Positions 36,318 through 45,289 are shown, counted from the first letter of the stretch. The stretch: DNA of 64,000 nucleotides from Micromonospora sp. WMMD1128 (GCF_027497235.1 NZ_CP114902.1:5792001-5856000); one strand, 5' to 3'. Translations and numbers: made by a program. The notes: generated by a model from the letters alone, not told the origin.

Positions 36318-37142
36318 ATGCAGACCGTCTTCTCCACCGTCCTGCCGGACGTTCCCGCCGCCGCCGTGATCTGGCTGGCCCTGCTCGCCCTGGCCGCGGT
36401 CGTGGTCGCCGCGCTCGTCGTCCGCCCGACCCGGTTCCGCTCGGTGCTCGGCGAACGGATCAGCGAGGCCGCCCGGCCGAGCAGCATCGACCTGGCCGAG
36501 CGGACCCGCGAGCAGGACCGGGAAAGCCGCCGGTACGCGGACGAGGTCGCCGTGGCCGCGTCCCGCGCGACGGTCACCGCCGAGCGCAGCCGCGCCGAGT
36601 GGCTGGCCGCGCAGGACGAGGCCGAGGCGGCGTGGCTGGCCTGCCAGGCGGCGGAGGAGGACGTCCGCCGGCTGGCCGCCGCCGCGGCGCTGCCGCTGCC
36701 CCGGACCGCCCGGACCCCGGCCGAGTACGCGGACCGGGAGCGTTGGCTGCACCGGGCGGCGCTCGACGCCCAGTGGCGCAAGGAGATCAGCGTGCGGCAG
36801 CTCAGCGACATCCTCGGCGGGCGCGGCTGGGATCCGAGCCGGCACCCGGTGGAGCAGGAACTGCTGCTGCGCCGGCTGGTGCGGGACAACCTCCAGGCCC
36901 GGCAGCACGCCGCGGCGGAGCGGGAGCAGGCCGCGTGGCGGGCCGCCGAGACGGCCGCGGCGGCGGCTCGGAGCCTGCGCGAGGAGGCGTTCGCGGCGCT
37001 GCACCCGGCCGTCGAGCCACAGGCGGCGCTCTCCATCGTGGGCTTCACCGGCCCGGAGAGCACCCGGGAACTGCCCACCGGGGAGATCACCCGCGAGTTG
37101 GCGCCGGTGGCCCGGGGGCGGGCCGCCGTGGCGGCGTACTGA
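36318..37142 (+). CDS. Membrane-anchored coiled-coil hypothetical protein
   Basis: 274 aa. One N-terminal membrane helix (about residues 13-36), then a long Ala/Glu/Arg-rich helical region (about 50-225) expected to form coiled coils, and a short C-terminal segment with FTGPESTRELPTGEITREL. No named domain recognised. ATG behind a weak site. Its position directly after the ESX locus on the same strand leaves open a structural role there, but nothing in the sequence proves this. Confidence 0.7.
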   Translation: MQTVFSTVLPDVPAAAVIWLALLALAAVVVAALVVRPTRFRSVLGERISEAARPSSIDLAERTREQDRESRRYADEVAVAASRATVTAERSRAEWLAAQDEAEAAWLACQAAEEDVRRLAAAAALPLPRTARTPAEYADRERWLHRAALDAQWRKEISVRQLSDILGGRGWDPSRHPVEQELLLRRLVRDNLQARQHAAAEREQAAWRAAETAAAAARSLREEAFAALHPAVEPQAALSIVGFTGPESTRELPTGEITRELAPVARGRAAVAAY

Positions 37143-37182
37143 TCGTCGGGCGGTGCTGGCCGGGCTCGGTTAGCGTGGTGCC

Positions 37183-37527
37183 GTGTCCCGTGAAGCCTGG
37201 TTTCTCGTCGCGCTCGGCGCCGTGGTCGCGGCGGCGACGCTTGTCGGCGCGGTGCTGCTCGCGATCCGGGTGGTCCGCACCCGCCGCATGCTGGGTGCGC
37301 TCGGCGCCGGCGGCAAGGTCGCGTTCTACGGCGCGCTGATCTACACGATCTTGCCGGTGGACCTGCTGCCCGACCCGATCTATCTGGACGACATGGGTGT
37401 GCTTGCCGGCGCGTTGTTCTACCTGGGCCGGCTGGCCGCCAAGCACCGGGCGGCGCAGCGCGTCAGCCGGGACGCCCCGGCACCGACCCTGCCCGCCGCC
37501 CCGCCGGGTGGCGTGCCGCGTCGGTGA
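37183..37527 (+). CDS. DUF1232 (YkvA-like) membrane protein
   Basis: 114 aa. First membrane helix at about residues 6-27, then the DUF1232 signature YGALIYTILPVDLLPDPIYLDDMGVLAGALFYL read in two pieces: LPVDLLPDPI and DDMGVLAGALFYLGRL. Function of the family unknown. GTG start. Short Pro-rich C-terminal tail. Confidence 0.88.
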   Translation: MSREAWFLVALGAVVAAATLVGAVLLAIRVVRTRRMLGALGAGGKVAFYGALIYTILPVDLLPDPIYLDDMGVLAGALFYLGRLAAKHRAAQRVSRDAPAPTLPAAPPGGVPRR

Positions 37528-37570
37528 CCGGTCATCAGTTCGACAGCCACGCGGCGAGTGAGGAGACGGC

Positions 37571-37984
37571 ATGTCCGGCGGTCACCGGTTGGACCCGCAC
37601 GACGGGCGGGTCGCCCGCTTCTTCGCCGACCGGCACCTGGCGACGCTCACCACGTTGCGCGCGGACGGCACCCCGCACGTCGTACCGGTGGGGGTGACCT
37701 TCGACCCGGACGCCGGGCTGGCGCGGGTGATCACCTCGGGCGGTTCGGCGAAGGCCCGGAACGTGGCCGCCGCCGGGCCGGCGGGCACGCCGGTCGCCGT
37801 GTGCCAGGTCGACGGCCGCTGGTGGCTCACCGTGGAGGGTCGGGCGGTGGTACGCCGCGACCCGGAGGCGGTGGCCGAGGCCGAGCGGCGGTACGCCGAG
37901 CGTTACCGCATCCCGCGTCCGAATCCGGAACGGGTGGTCCTGGAGATCACCGTGAGTCGTCTGCTCGGCAGCCTGCCCGGCTGA
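37571..37984 (+). CDS. Split-barrel flavin/F420-binding protein (pyridoxamine-phosphate-oxidase-like)
   Basis: 137 aa. Split beta-barrel of the PNPOx-like family: [25 protein letters not shown] at the start (strand pair), [16 protein letters not shown] (phosphate-binding K-x-R-N) and [15 protein letters not shown]. In actinobacteria such short members usually bind F420 (Rv1155-like). Whether this one uses F420 or FMN cannot be decided from sequence alone. Followed by a strong terminator. Confidence 0.85.
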   Translation: MSGGHRLDPHDGRVARFFADRHLATLTTLRADGTPHVVPVGVTFDPDAGLARVITSGGSAKARNVAAAGPAGTPVAVCQVDGRWWLTVEGRAVVRRDPEAVAEAERRYAERYRIPRPNPERVVLEITVSRLLGSLPG

Positions 37985-37994
37985 GAGGGTTCCG

Positions 37995-38041
37995 CGACGG
38001 GTCCCGGGCACCCCCGTTTCGGGGCGGCCCGGGACCCGTCG
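37995..38041. terminator. Strong terminator
   Basis: Perfect 15-bp stem CGACGGGTCCCGGGC / GCCCGGGACCCGTCG with a 17-base loop that contains a smaller CCCCG/CGGGG stem. Sits between the convergent split-barrel and antitoxin-like genes. Confidence 0.85.
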
Positions 38042-38046
38042 AGTGG

Positions 38047-38229
38047 TCAGCGCGCGGTGTCGCCCCGACCGGTGTGCTGCTGCGCCATGTCGACGCCCTT
38101 GTCGATCTGCTTGTCGTACTTGCCGCCGGTGCGCTGGTCCACCGCGTCGCCGGCCTTGTCGAGGCCCTTGTCGACCTGCTCGTCATGCTTGTCGGCGAAG
38201 TCCTTCGCCGTGTCCATGAAGCTGCTCAT
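38047..38229 (-). CDS. Rv0909-like small antitoxin-family protein
   Basis: 60 aa, highly charged and helical: MSSFMDTAKDFADKHDEQVD, then KGLDKAGDAVDQRTGGKYDKQID and KGVDMAQQHTG. This matches the MT0933/Rv0909 antitoxin family pattern. No toxin gene is adjacent, so an antitoxin role is doubtful; such proteins often stand alone in actinobacteria. AAGGGAG lies 9 bases before the ATG at 38229. Confidence 0.8.
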   Translation of the reverse strand: MSSFMDTAKDFADKHDEQVDKGLDKAGDAVDQRTGGKYDKQIDKGVDMAQQHTGRGDTAR

Positions 38230-38370
38230 CTCAGATTCTCCCTTCGGTACGTTGAAGGCCTTCCCTGAGGCCGGGGGCGCAAACACCGGGCGCATGCCGG
38301 GCGGGCGGTGACGCCCCGGGTGTCGGATTCACCCTCGTCGGGTATCAACGGCCACGATCGAGGAGGCGAC

Positions 38371-39528
38371 GTGGACGACGACGCTGGTACGCCCGGACCG
38401 GCACGCCCCGAACCGAGGCGAACGGAGCCGGCCCAGCCGGCACCCGCGCCGGCCGGGCCCCGGCAGGCCTGGTCGGGGCTGCCGTGGCCGGTCCGGACGG
38501 CGGTCACGTGGAGCGCGTGCCTGTTGGTGGTGGCGGCCGGGCTGTGGCTGCTCGGCAAGGTCGCGGTGCTGCTGGCGCCGCTGGCCGTGGCGCTGGCCGG
38601 CACGCTCTTCCTCACCGCCCTGCTCGACCCGGTGCTGGTGCGGCTGCGCCGGCTCCGGGTGCCGGCCGCGCTCGCCGCGCTGCTCACCGTCCTGTTGCTG
38701 CTCGGCGTCCTGGTCGGCGCCGGTGTCCTGGTCTGGAACCTCACCGCGAGCCAGTTCGGTGAGCTGAGCCAGCAGCTCGACGAGGGCCTGCAACGGAGCC
38801 GCGAGTTCGTCACCTCCACCCTGCCGGTCAGTGACCAGCAGCTCGACCGGCTCATCGAGCAGATCCGTCAGGGCCTGAGCGGCAGCGCCCCCGACCCGGT
38901 GGCCGGTGCGCGCAAGGCCGCCGAGGTGGCCGGCGCGATCCTGCTCGGTCTGGTGCTGCTCTTCTTCCTGCTCAAGGACGGCCGGTCGATGTGGCACTGG
39001 GTGCTGCGGCGGCTGACCGGGCCACGGCGGGAGGTGACCGCCGCGGCGGGGCGGGCCGGCTGGCGGACGCTCGGCGCGTACAGCCGGGGCACGATGATCA
39101 TCGCGGCGATCGACGCCATCGGCATCGGCCTGGCCCTGGTCGTGTTGCGCGTCCCGCTGGCCCTGCCGCTGGCCCTGATCACGTTCCTCGGCGGGTTCGT
39201 GCCGATCATCGGCGCCACCGTCGCCGGCGCGGTCGCGGTGCTCGTCGCGCTGGCCGCCAACGGGCCCACCACGGCCCTGCTCACGCTGGCCGCGGTGATC
39301 GCCGTGCAGCAGATCGAGGGCAATCTGCTGGAGCCGCTCGTGATGCGCCGGCAGGTCCAGCTGCACCCGGCGGTCATCCTGGTGGTGGTCACCGCCGGCA
39401 CGCTCGTCGCCGGGGTCGCCGGCGCGTTCGTCTCGGTGCCGATCGCCGCGGTGCTCTGGCGGGTGCTGGACACCGTGCAGCGCTGCCGATCCGGCGAGGC
39501 CGCCCGCACCGCCGAGATCGCCCGCTGA
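38371..39528 (+). CDS. AI-2E family (PerM/TqsA-like) membrane exporter
   Basis: 385 aa with about seven or eight hydrophobic helices after a Pro/Ala-rich cytosolic N-terminus of about 45 residues. The family pattern is visible: two N-terminal helix pairs, a soluble helical segment (FGELSQQLDEGLQRSREFV), then LLGLVLLFFLLKDG, LGGFVPIIGATVAG and IQ-x-EGN-x-LEP (VQQIEGNLLEPLVM). Members export small molecules or ions; substrate here is unknown. GTG at 38371 is chosen because AGGAGG lies 4 bases ahead. Confidence 0.92.
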   Translation: MDDDAGTPGPARPEPRRTEPAQPAPAPAGPRQAWSGLPWPVRTAVTWSACLLVVAAGLWLLGKVAVLLAPLAVALAGTLFLTALLDPVLVRLRRLRVPAALAALLTVLLLLGVLVGAGVLVWNLTASQFGELSQQLDEGLQRSREFVTSTLPVSDQQLDRLIEQIRQGLSGSAPDPVAGARKAAEVAGAILLGLVLLFFLLKDGRSMWHWVLRRLTGPRREVTAAAGRAGWRTLGAYSRGTMIIAAIDAIGIGLALVVLRVPLALPLALITFLGGFVPIIGATVAGAVAVLVALAANGPTTALLTLAAVIAVQQIEGNLLEPLVMRRQVQLHPAVILVVVTAGTLVAGVAGAFVSVPIAAVLWRVLDTVQRCRSGEAARTAEIAR

Positions 39529-39567
39529 CTCCGCCCGCTGACTCCGCCTCCGCTGGGCGGCCGGCGC

Positions 39568-40218
39568 TCAGGCCGGATGAGGTTGGCGCAGGTGGGTGGC
39601 GAACCAGGTGCCGGCCTGGTCGGCCACCTGCTCCAACGTGCCGGGCTCCTCGAAGAGGTGGGTCGCGCCGGGCACGATGCGCAGTTCCGCCACCTTGCCC
39701 AGTTCGTCCCGCGCCTGCTCGTTGAGCACGATCACCTCCTCGTCCAACCCGCCGACGAGCAGCAGCGTCGGCGCCCGTACCGCGCTCAGTGAGCTGCCGG
39801 CCAGGTCGGGCCGTCCGCCCCGGGAGACCACCGCGCCCACCCGGTCCGGCCGGGCCGCGGCGGCGACCAGGGCGGCGGCTGCGCCGGTGCTCGCGCCGAA
39901 GAGCCCGATCGGCAGGCGGCCCAGCTCCGGGTCGGCGCCCATCCAGTCGACGATGCCGGCCAGCCGCTCGGCGAGCATCCCGATGTCGAAGCGCAGGTGG
40001 GCGGTCACCTCGTCCTGCGCCTCCTCGTCGATCGTCAGCAGGTCGACGAGCACCGTGCCCAGCCCGCGCGCGTTGAGTGCCTGTGCCACCGCCACGTTGC
40101 GCGGGCTGTGCCGCGAACTGCCGCTCCCGTGGGCGAACAACACGACCCCGCCGGCTCCCGAGGGGACGGACACGTCCCCGACGAGCCCGCCCACCGAAAT
40201 CTCCCGCACACCCCTCAC
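39568..40218 (-). CDS. Dienelactone-hydrolase-like alpha/beta hydrolase
   Basis: 216 aa. Nucleophile motif G-x-S-x-G is GASTGA near residue 110; acid GGLDEEV near 157; His in GATHLFEEPG near 190. The oxyanion strand VVLFAHGSGSSR lies near residue 26. In many actinobacteria this domain is fused or adjacent to a phosphoribosyltransferase; none is visible here. Substrate unknown. A palindromic repeat lies directly upstream of its promoter. Confidence 0.88.
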   Translation of the reverse strand: MRGVREISVGGLVGDVSVPSGAGGVVLFAHGSGSSRHSPRNVAVAQALNARGLGTVLVDLLTIDEEAQDEVTAHLRFDIGMLAERLAGIVDWMGADPELGRLPIGLFGASTGAAAALVAAAARPDRVGAVVSRGGRPDLAGSSLSAVRAPTLLLVGGLDEEVIVLNEQARDELGKVAELRIVPGATHLFEEPGTLEQVADQAGTWFATHLRQPHPA

Positions 40219-40250
40219 CCCCGCTCCACCTCCCCTTACCCCCCTCCCCC

Positions 40251-40309
40251 GCGATCATGAAGTTAGCGGGTAAGAGAGCGCTCCCCCATGCCGCCAACTT
40301 CATGATCGC
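40251..40309. repeat. GATCATGAAGTT palindromic element, copy 2
   Basis: GCGATCATGAAGTTAGCGG and CCGCCAACTTCATGATCGC, 19-base arms pairing at 18 positions around a 21-base loop that contains GAGAGCGCTC. Same family as 11511-11565. Lies between the divergent hydrolase and MerR genes. Confidence 0.85.
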
Positions 40310-40310
40310 C

Positions 40311-40340
40311 GGGCCGGGCCGGGCCGGGCCGGGCCGGGCC
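40311..40340. repeat. GGGCC pentanucleotide microsatellite
   Basis: Six tandem GGGCC units immediately after the palindromic element, then G-rich sequence (GGGGCGGGGCGGG and on to 40380). Potentially slippage-prone and able to form G-quadruplex structures. Confidence 0.85.
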
Positions 40341-40452
40341 GGGGCGGGGCGGGCGCGGGGGGAGGGTGGGGGTGGGTGGGTCTGCGCTTGTTGCGTTGAC
40401 GTCGGCGGCAAGGTTTAGCGTCTGGCGTGGGACAGACGGGCGGAGGGCGCTG

Positions 40453-40845
40453 ATGCGGATCGGGGAGTTGGCGGAGCGGGCCGGGACGAGCACCCGGACG
40501 CTGCGCTACTACGAGACCCACGGGCTGGTCCGGCCGCGCCGGTCCGCGAACGGCTACCGGATCTACGACGACGCGGAGCTGCGCGTCGTGCACGAGATCC
40601 GCTCCCTGCTGGCGATCGGCTTCGGGCTGGACGACATCCGCCCGTTCGTCGCCTGTCTCCGCGCCGGGCACGACTCCGGCGACGTCTGCCCCGACTCGGT
40701 GGCGGTGCTGCGGCGCAAGCTCGCCGAGGTGGACGACTACCTCGACCGGCTCGGCTCGGTCCGCCGCCGGTTGCACGACCAACTCGCCCGCGCGATCACC
40801 CATCGGGAGGAAACATGCCTCAGGACACGCAGGCCGGCCGACTGA
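40453..40845 (+). CDS. MerR-family regulator coupled to thioredoxin
   Basis: 130 aa. MerR DNA-binding domain MRIGELAERAGTSTRTLRYY with the wing GLVRPRRSANGYRIY, then the dimerisation helix. Cys68 and Cys79 flank a loop with His73 (ACLRAGHDSGDVCPDS), where MerR sensors bind metals or oxidise. CGGAGGG is before the ATG. The last 31 bases overlap the thioredoxin gene. The pairing suggests a thiol-redox sensor, or a metal sensor; inference from neighbour and cysteines. Confidence 0.9.
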   Translation: MRIGELAERAGTSTRTLRYYETHGLVRPRRSANGYRIYDDAELRVVHEIRSLLAIGFGLDDIRPFVACLRAGHDSGDVCPDSVAVLRRKLAEVDDYLDRLGSVRRRLHDQLARAITHREETCLRTRRPAD

Positions 40846-41162
40846 CCGCGGTCACCGACGCCACGTTCGCGGAAACCGTGCTGGCCGCCGACCGCCCGGT
40901 CGTGGTCGACTTCTGGGCCGAGTGGTGCCCGCCGTGCCGGGTGGTCTCGAAACACCTGGCCGAGCTGGCCGAGGAGTTCGGCGACGCGCTGCGATTCGTC
41001 GCGCTTAACACCGACGAGAATCCCACCACCGCCCGGGCCTACCAGGTGATGTCCGCGCCGACCATGCTCGTCTTCCGCGACGGCCAGGTCGTCGGCTCGA
41101 CAGTCGGTTCGCGGCCCAAGAACCACCTGCGGCAGAGCTTCGCCCGCCACCTGGACGGTTGA
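40815..41162 (+). CDS. Thioredoxin with WCPPC active site
   Basis: 115-aa cytosolic thioredoxin fold: VVVDFWAEWCPPCRVVSKHL with active-site Cys38 and Cys41, cis-Pro motif MSAPTMLVFRDG. The active site is Pro-Pro instead of the usual Gly-Pro, which occurs in some actinobacterial thioredoxins and shifts the redox potential (family knowledge). GGAGGAAAC precedes the ATG, inside the MerR reading frame, so the two are co-translated. Confidence 0.93.
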   Translation: MPQDTQAGRLTAVTDATFAETVLAADRPVVVDFWAEWCPPCRVVSKHLAELAEEFGDALRFVALNTDENPTTARAYQVMSAPTMLVFRDGQVVGSTVGSRPKNHLRQSFARHLDG

Positions 41163-41220
41163 GCCGGCGCCGGGCGGGAACGCGCGGGGTGACCACGGAA
41201 CCCGACCGATCGCGAGGCTC

Positions 41221-41403
41221 ATGATGGCGAAAAAGGACCGGTCCCGGGAGCGGGAACCCAGCGACCAGGAACGCCGCGAACAGGAGCTGGAAGGCTCGCC
41301 GGAGTGGGCCGACCGCGCCGCGTCGGCGCGTACCCCCGACGATCCGCGGGCGATGGCGCCGCGGGACGCCGGCGGGCGTCCGTCCAACGGACGCCAGTTC
41401 TGA
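41221..41403 (+). CDS. Small hydrophilic protein (hypothetical)
   Basis: 60 aa, very rich in Arg, Glu, Asp and Pro (MMAKKDRSREREPSDQERRE...EWADRAASARTPDD, ending GGRPSNGRQF). Likely disordered. No domain recognised. A clear terminator 12 bases after the stop supports an expressed unit. Start could be ATG 41221 or 41224. Confidence 0.6.
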   Translation: MMAKKDRSREREPSDQERREQELEGSPEWADRAASARTPDDPRAMAPRDAGGRPSNGRQF

Positions 41404-41414
41404 GGTACGCACAC

Positions 41415-41444
41415 CGAGCGGCCCCGTCGACGCGGGGCCGCTCG
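41415..41444. terminator. Terminator after the 60-aa gene
   Basis: Perfect 12-bp stem CGAGCGGCCCCG / CGGGGCCGCTCG with a 6-base loop, between this gene and the convergent GH65 gene. Confidence 0.8.
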
Positions 41445-41503
41445 GCCAGCCGGCCCCTGCCCGTGGCCGGCCACCCGGGCACGGCCCAGCCGGCGCGGAC
41501 CGG

Positions 41504-43876
41504 TCAGCCGGCGTGTTCCGGCAGGTGCATCAGTGGCGCGCGGCCCGGCGGCTGCTCCGGCTGCGGCCCCGACTCGTTTTTCTGCGGCACCGGCACGGTG
41601 ACCGGCTGGCCGCTTGTGACCCGCAGCTTCTCGCCGTGGTGCAGCAGTTCCAGCGCCGTGTCCGGCCCGCCGTTGCGCAGCGAGTACGTCGTCTGGTGCG
41701 GCCGGACGTCGACGCGCAGCCGCAGCGACCGCCACTGCAACGAGAACTCCAGGCGGCTGAGTCGGCTGGAGAGCCGGGGCGCGAAGGAAAGCGTCCCGTC
41801 GTGGTCGCGCAACCCGCCGAAGCCGGCGACGAGCGCGATCCAGGCGCCGGCCAGCGACGCCATGTGCACGCCGTCGCGGGTGTTCTCGTTCAGGTCGTGC
41901 AGGTCCATCAGCGCGGCCTCGCGCAGATAGCGGTGGGCCAGCTCGGGGAAGCCCACCTCGGCCGCGAGGACCGCCTGGGTGCAGGCGCTCAGCGACGAGT
42001 CGCGGACGGTGCGCCGCTCGTAGTAGGTGAAGTTCCGCAGCTTCTCGGCGGCGCTGAACGCGTCGCCCCGCCAGTGCATGGCAAGCACCAGGTCGGACTG
42101 CTTGACCACCTGCTTGCGGTACAGGTCGAAGTAGGGGTAGTGCAGCAGCAGCGGGTACTTCTCCGGCGGCGTGTGCTCGAAGTCCCACTCCTGCAACCGG
42201 GTGAAGCCCTCCACCTGCTCGTGCACGTCGATCTCGGAGTCGTACGGGACGTGCATGTCCTGGGCGGCGTCCCGCCAGGCGGCGGCCTCCTCCTCGGTGA
42301 CGCCGAGGTCGAGGGCCTGGTCCCGGTAGCGCATCGCGCAGTCGGCGGCGGTGAGCAGGTTCCGCTGCGCCATCAGGTTGGTGTAGACGTTGTCGTTCTT
42401 GACCGCGGTGTACTCGTCCGGGCCGGTCACGCCGTCGATGTGGAACCGGCCGGCGCGGTCGTGGTGGCCGAGCGAGCGCCACAGCCGCGCGGTCTCGACG
42501 AGCAGTTCCAGCCCGACCTCCCGCTCCAGCGCGTCGTCGCCGGTGACCAGCACGTAGCGGCGCAGCGCGTCGGCGATGTCGGCGGCGATGTGGAACGCGG
42601 CGGTCCCGGCCGGCCAGTATGCCGACGACTCCGCCCCCTCGATGGTGCGCCACGGGAACGCGGCGCCCTCCAGGTTCAACGTGCGGGCCCGCTCCTGCGC
42701 CTGGGCCATGGTGTCGTAGCGCCACTGCAACGCGTCCTTCACGGCGCTGGGCTGTGTGTACGTCAGCACCGGCAGCACGAACATCTCGGTGTCCCAGAAC
42801 GCGTGGCCGTCGTAACCGGGGCCGGTGAGGCCCTTGGACGAGATCGGCCGCCGTTCCGCCCGGGCGCCGGCCTGGAGCACGTGGAAGAGGCCGAACCGGA
42901 CCGCCTGCTGGACCTCCGGGTCGCCCTCGACCCGCACGTCGGCGGCGTCCCAGAACTCGTCGAGGTATTCCCGCTGCGCGCGCCGCAGCCCGTCCCAGCC
43001 GTCGAGGCGGGCGGAGGACAGGGCGGCGCCGACCTGGTCGCGCAGCGCCGGCAGGGACCGCCGGCTGGACCAGCCGTACGTCAGGTACTTGACCACGCGC
43101 AGCTTCTCGCCGGGCTTGAGCACGCAACCGATGGTGGTGCGGACCCAGTCCTCGTACCCCTCGGATTCGATCGTGGTGTGTTCCGGGCCGTGCACGTCGT
43201 GGCCCATGGCGGCGCCGACCCGCAGGCCGCTGACCTTGGTGCGGTGGATGAGCAGGCCGCCGTCGTCGGTGGTCAGCTCCTCCTCCGCCTGCAACGGTGA
43301 CTCCAGCACGGCGGCCACGCGCGGGTCGCGGCTCTGCGGCGGCAGCGACTCGTTGGCCACCAGCTCGGACTGGAGGATCAGCCGCAGCGGCCCGTCGACG
43401 GCCTCCACCTCATAGTTGATCATCGCGACGGAGCGGTGGGTGAACGACACCAGCCGGGTGCTGCGGACCTTGACCTCGCGGCCGGCCGGGGAACGCCAGT
43501 GCAGCTCCCGCTGGAGCGTGCCGGCGCGCATGTCGAGGACCCGCTCGTGGGCGAGCAGCTCGCCGTAGCGGACGTCCAACGGCTCGTCGTCGACGAGCAG
43601 CCGGATCAGCTTGCCGTTCGTGACGTTGACGATGGTCTGCCCGGATTCGGGGAAGCCGAAGCCGGCCTCCGCGTACGGCAGCGGGCGCAGCTCGAAGAAC
43701 GAGTTCAGGTAGGTGCCGGGCAGGCCGTGCGGCTCACCCTCGTCGAGGTTGCCGCGCAGCCCGATGTGGCCGTTGGAGAGCGCGAAGACCGACTCGGACT
43801 GGGCCAGCACGTCCATGTCGAGCCGCACCTCGCGGATATGCCAGGGCTCGACCGGGTAGGAGCGTTCCCGGATCAT
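41504..43876 (-). CDS. Glycoside hydrolase family 65 disaccharide phosphorylase
   Basis: 790 aa, cytosolic. N-terminal beta-sandwich (about 1-270, [22 protein letters not shown]), (alpha/alpha)6 catalytic barrel (about 320-690) with [14 protein letters not shown], the catalytic Glu in [12 protein letters not shown] (about 487), phosphate-site region and [11 protein letters not shown]-terminal beta domain. GH65 enzymes phosphorolyse trehalose, maltose, kojibiose or related sugars; specificity cannot be read here. ATG overlaps the stop of the HAD gene (ATGA), so the beta-glucose-1-phosphate it makes would be passed to that mutase. Confidence 0.94.
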   Translation of the reverse strand: MIRERSYPVEPWHIREVRLDMDVLAQSESVFALSNGHIGLRGNLDEGEPHGLPGTYLNSFFELRPLPYAEAGFGFPESGQTIVNVTNGKLIRLLVDDEPLDVRYGELLAHERVLDMRAGTLQRELHWRSPAGREVKVRSTRLVSFTHRSVAMINYEVEAVDGPLRLILQSELVANESLPPQSRDPRVAAVLESPLQAEEELTTDDGGLLIHRTKVSGLRVGAAMGHDVHGPEHTTIESEGYEDWVRTTIGCVLKPGEKLRVVKYLTYGWSSRRSLPALRDQVGAALSSARLDGWDGLRRAQREYLDEFWDAADVRVEGDPEVQQAVRFGLFHVLQAGARAERRPISSKGLTGPGYDGHAFWDTEMFVLPVLTYTQPSAVKDALQWRYDTMAQAQERARTLNLEGAAFPWRTIEGAESSAYWPAGTAAFHIAADIADALRRYVLVTGDDALEREVGLELLVETARLWRSLGHHDRAGRFHIDGVTGPDEYTAVKNDNVYTNLMAQRNLLTAADCAMRYRDQALDLGVTEEEAAAWRDAAQDMHVPYDSEIDVHEQVEGFTRLQEWDFEHTPPEKYPLLLHYPYFDLYRKQVVKQSDLVLAMHWRGDAFSAAEKLRNFTYYERRTVRDSSLSACTQAVLAAEVGFPELAHRYLREAALMDLHDLNENTRDGVHMASLAGAWIALVAGFGGLRDHDGTLSFAPRLSSRLSRLEFSLQWRSLRLRVDVRPHQTTYSLRNGGPDTALELLHHGEKLRVTSGQPVTVPVPQKNESGPQPEQPPGRAPLMHLPEHAG

Positions 43877-44625
43877 GCGGCCGGCTCCGTGGTGAGCAGG
43901 TCGGCGAGGTCGGTGACCACCACGTCGGCGCCGTGCGCGCGCAGCTCGTCGGCCTGGCCGACCCGGTCGACGCCGATCACGTACCCGAAGCCGCCGGCCC
44001 GCCCGGCGGCCACGCCGGCGAGCGCGTCCTCGAAGACGGCGGCCCGCGCCGGTTCGACGCCGAGCAGCCGCGCGCCTTCGACGAACGTGTCCGGGTGCGG
44101 CTTGCCCTGGAGCTTCTGTTCGCGGGCGACAACCCCGTCGACGCGGGCTTCGAGCCAGCGGTCCAGCCCGGCGGCGTGCACCACGGCCGCGCAGTTGGCG
44201 CTGGCCGAGACGACCGCGCGGCGCAGCCCGGCCGAGGTGGCGGCCTCCAGGTAGCGCACCGAGCCGTCGTAGACCTCGACGCCGTCGTGTTCGATCCGTT
44301 GGAGCAGGACGACGTTCTTGCGGTTGCCGACGCCGTTGACGGTGTCCGCATCCGGCGGGTCGTCGGGGGTGCCCTCGGGCAGCGTGATGCCGCGGGATTC
44401 CAGGAATGAGCGCACCCCGTCGGCGCGCGGTCTGCCGTCCACGTATCGGTTGTAGTCCGGCCCGGGGTCGAACGGGCGGAACGGCTCGCCGGTCTCGTCC
44501 GACCGACGCCGCAGGAAGGCGTCGAACGTCTCGGCCCAGGCGGCGTTGTGCACCTTGGCGGTCTGCGTCAGTACACCATCCAGATCGAAGAGACACGCGG
44601 TCACGTGCGCGGGTAGGCCCAGCAT
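43873..44625 (-). CDS. HAD-family beta-phosphoglucomutase-like protein
   Basis: 250 aa. Nucleophile motif [13 protein letters not shown] near residue 12, Thr/Ser motif VVSASANC near 135, Lys motif [10 protein letters not shown] near 170, and acid motif [18 protein letters not shown] near 190. The cap residues and pairing with GH65 indicate conversion of beta-glucose-1-phosphate to glucose-6-phosphate. First gene of a two-gene operon with a 4-base overlap to the GH65 gene. Confidence 0.92.
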   Translation of the reverse strand: MLGLPAHVTACLFDLDGVLTQTAKVHNAAWAETFDAFLRRRSDETGEPFRPFDPGPDYNRYVDGRPRADGVRSFLESRGITLPEGTPDDPPDADTVNGVGNRKNVVLLQRIEHDGVEVYDGSVRYLEAATSAGLRRAVVSASANCAAVVHAAGLDRWLEARVDGVVAREQKLQGKPHPDTFVEGARLLGVEPARAAVFEDALAGVAAGRAGGFGYVIGVDRVGQADELRAHGADVVVTDLADLLTTEPAA

Positions 44626-44673
44626 TGTTTGAATCTATCCAGGCGGCTCACCGGGCAAACACGGTTCGGGGCG

Positions 44674-45141
44674 TCAGCGGTGCGGGCGCAGCGTCCACGT
44701 AACGGTGAGCGACGAGGTGACGGTGCCGTCCTCGGTGCCGAGTTCCACCTCGACCGGGAACTCGGGCCGCCGCCCGGCGTCCAGCTCGGCGAGCACGTCG
44801 GCCGGCGGACGCCCGAGCCGCGCCGTGGCCAGCACCGACCCCATCGCCACCTTGCGGTAGCGGATGGTCGCGGTCACGGCCAGGGGTACGGCCCGGTCGA
44901 GCACCTGCCCGAAGGCGGCCATCACCACCGCGCCGGACGCGGTCTCACCGAGCGTGAACGTGGCGCCGGCGTGGGGGCCGCCCACGTGGTTGTGGTGCGC
45001 CGGATCGTCGGGGAGCCGGACCACGGCCCGGACTCCGCCGTCGGCCTCGGGCGCGACCTCGACGATCTGGATGCCGAGGGTACGGGCGAACGGCACGGCT
45101 TCGAGGAGGGCCGCCGCCACCTGCCGCGAGTCGATGGACAT
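44674..45141 (-). CDS. Hotdog-fold thioesterase-like protein (PaaI/DUF4442)
   Basis: 155 aa with the hotdog pattern: FARTLGIQIVEVAPEADGGV, HHNHVGGPHAGATFTLGETA (central helix with His and Glu) and VTATIRYRKVAMGSV. Likely an acyl-CoA thioesterase or acyl binding protein of the PaaI/DUF4442 group. Upstream lies the Fic operator pair, on the divergent side; no clear ribosome-binding site before the ATG. Confidence 0.83.
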   Translation of the reverse strand: MSIDSRQVAAALLEAVPFARTLGIQIVEVAPEADGGVRAVVRLPDDPAHHNHVGGPHAGATFTLGETASGAVVMAAFGQVLDRAVPLAVTATIRYRKVAMGSVLATARLGRPPADVLAELDAGRRPEFPVEVELGTEDGTVTSSLTVTWTLRPHR

Positions 45142-45213
45142 GCCCAGACGCTACTCGCCGGTAACTTCCCCGGCAAGCCCGCCCCGCCGATGCGGGGCTA
45201 CGGCGGGATGGCT

Positions 45214-45238
45214 CATTGTCTCTTAATAAGAGACAATG
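45214..45238. promoter_or_regulatory. Palindromic operator A upstream of fic
   Basis: 25-bp palindrome: CATTGTCTCT, five central A/T bases, AGAGACAATG. AT-rich in a very GC-rich genome. Starts 42 bp from operator B (four helical turns). Lies between the thioesterase and fic genes. Confidence 0.85.
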
Positions 45239-45255
45239 ATCTCCGCTGGACGTAC

Positions 45256-45280
45256 CATTGTCTCTTATTAAGAGACAATA
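45256..45280. promoter_or_regulatory. Palindromic operator B upstream of fic
   Basis: Second copy: CATTGTCTCT, five central A/T bases (inverse orientation of operator A), AGAGACAATA. It ends 9 bases before the fic ATG and abuts the AGGA ribosome-binding site, so bound protein would block both transcription and ribosome access. Confidence 0.85.
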
Positions 45281-45289
45281 GGACATGAG

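Noticed and set aside
38047..38229. Toxin-antitoxin pair
   Set aside because: The Rv0909-like protein has no adjacent toxin gene; neighbours are a split-barrel protein and a membrane exporter.
45214..45280. Small ORFs through the Fic palindromes
   Set aside because: The short frames on the minus strand through both palindromes only reflect their AT-rich symmetric sequence; no start signal supports them.
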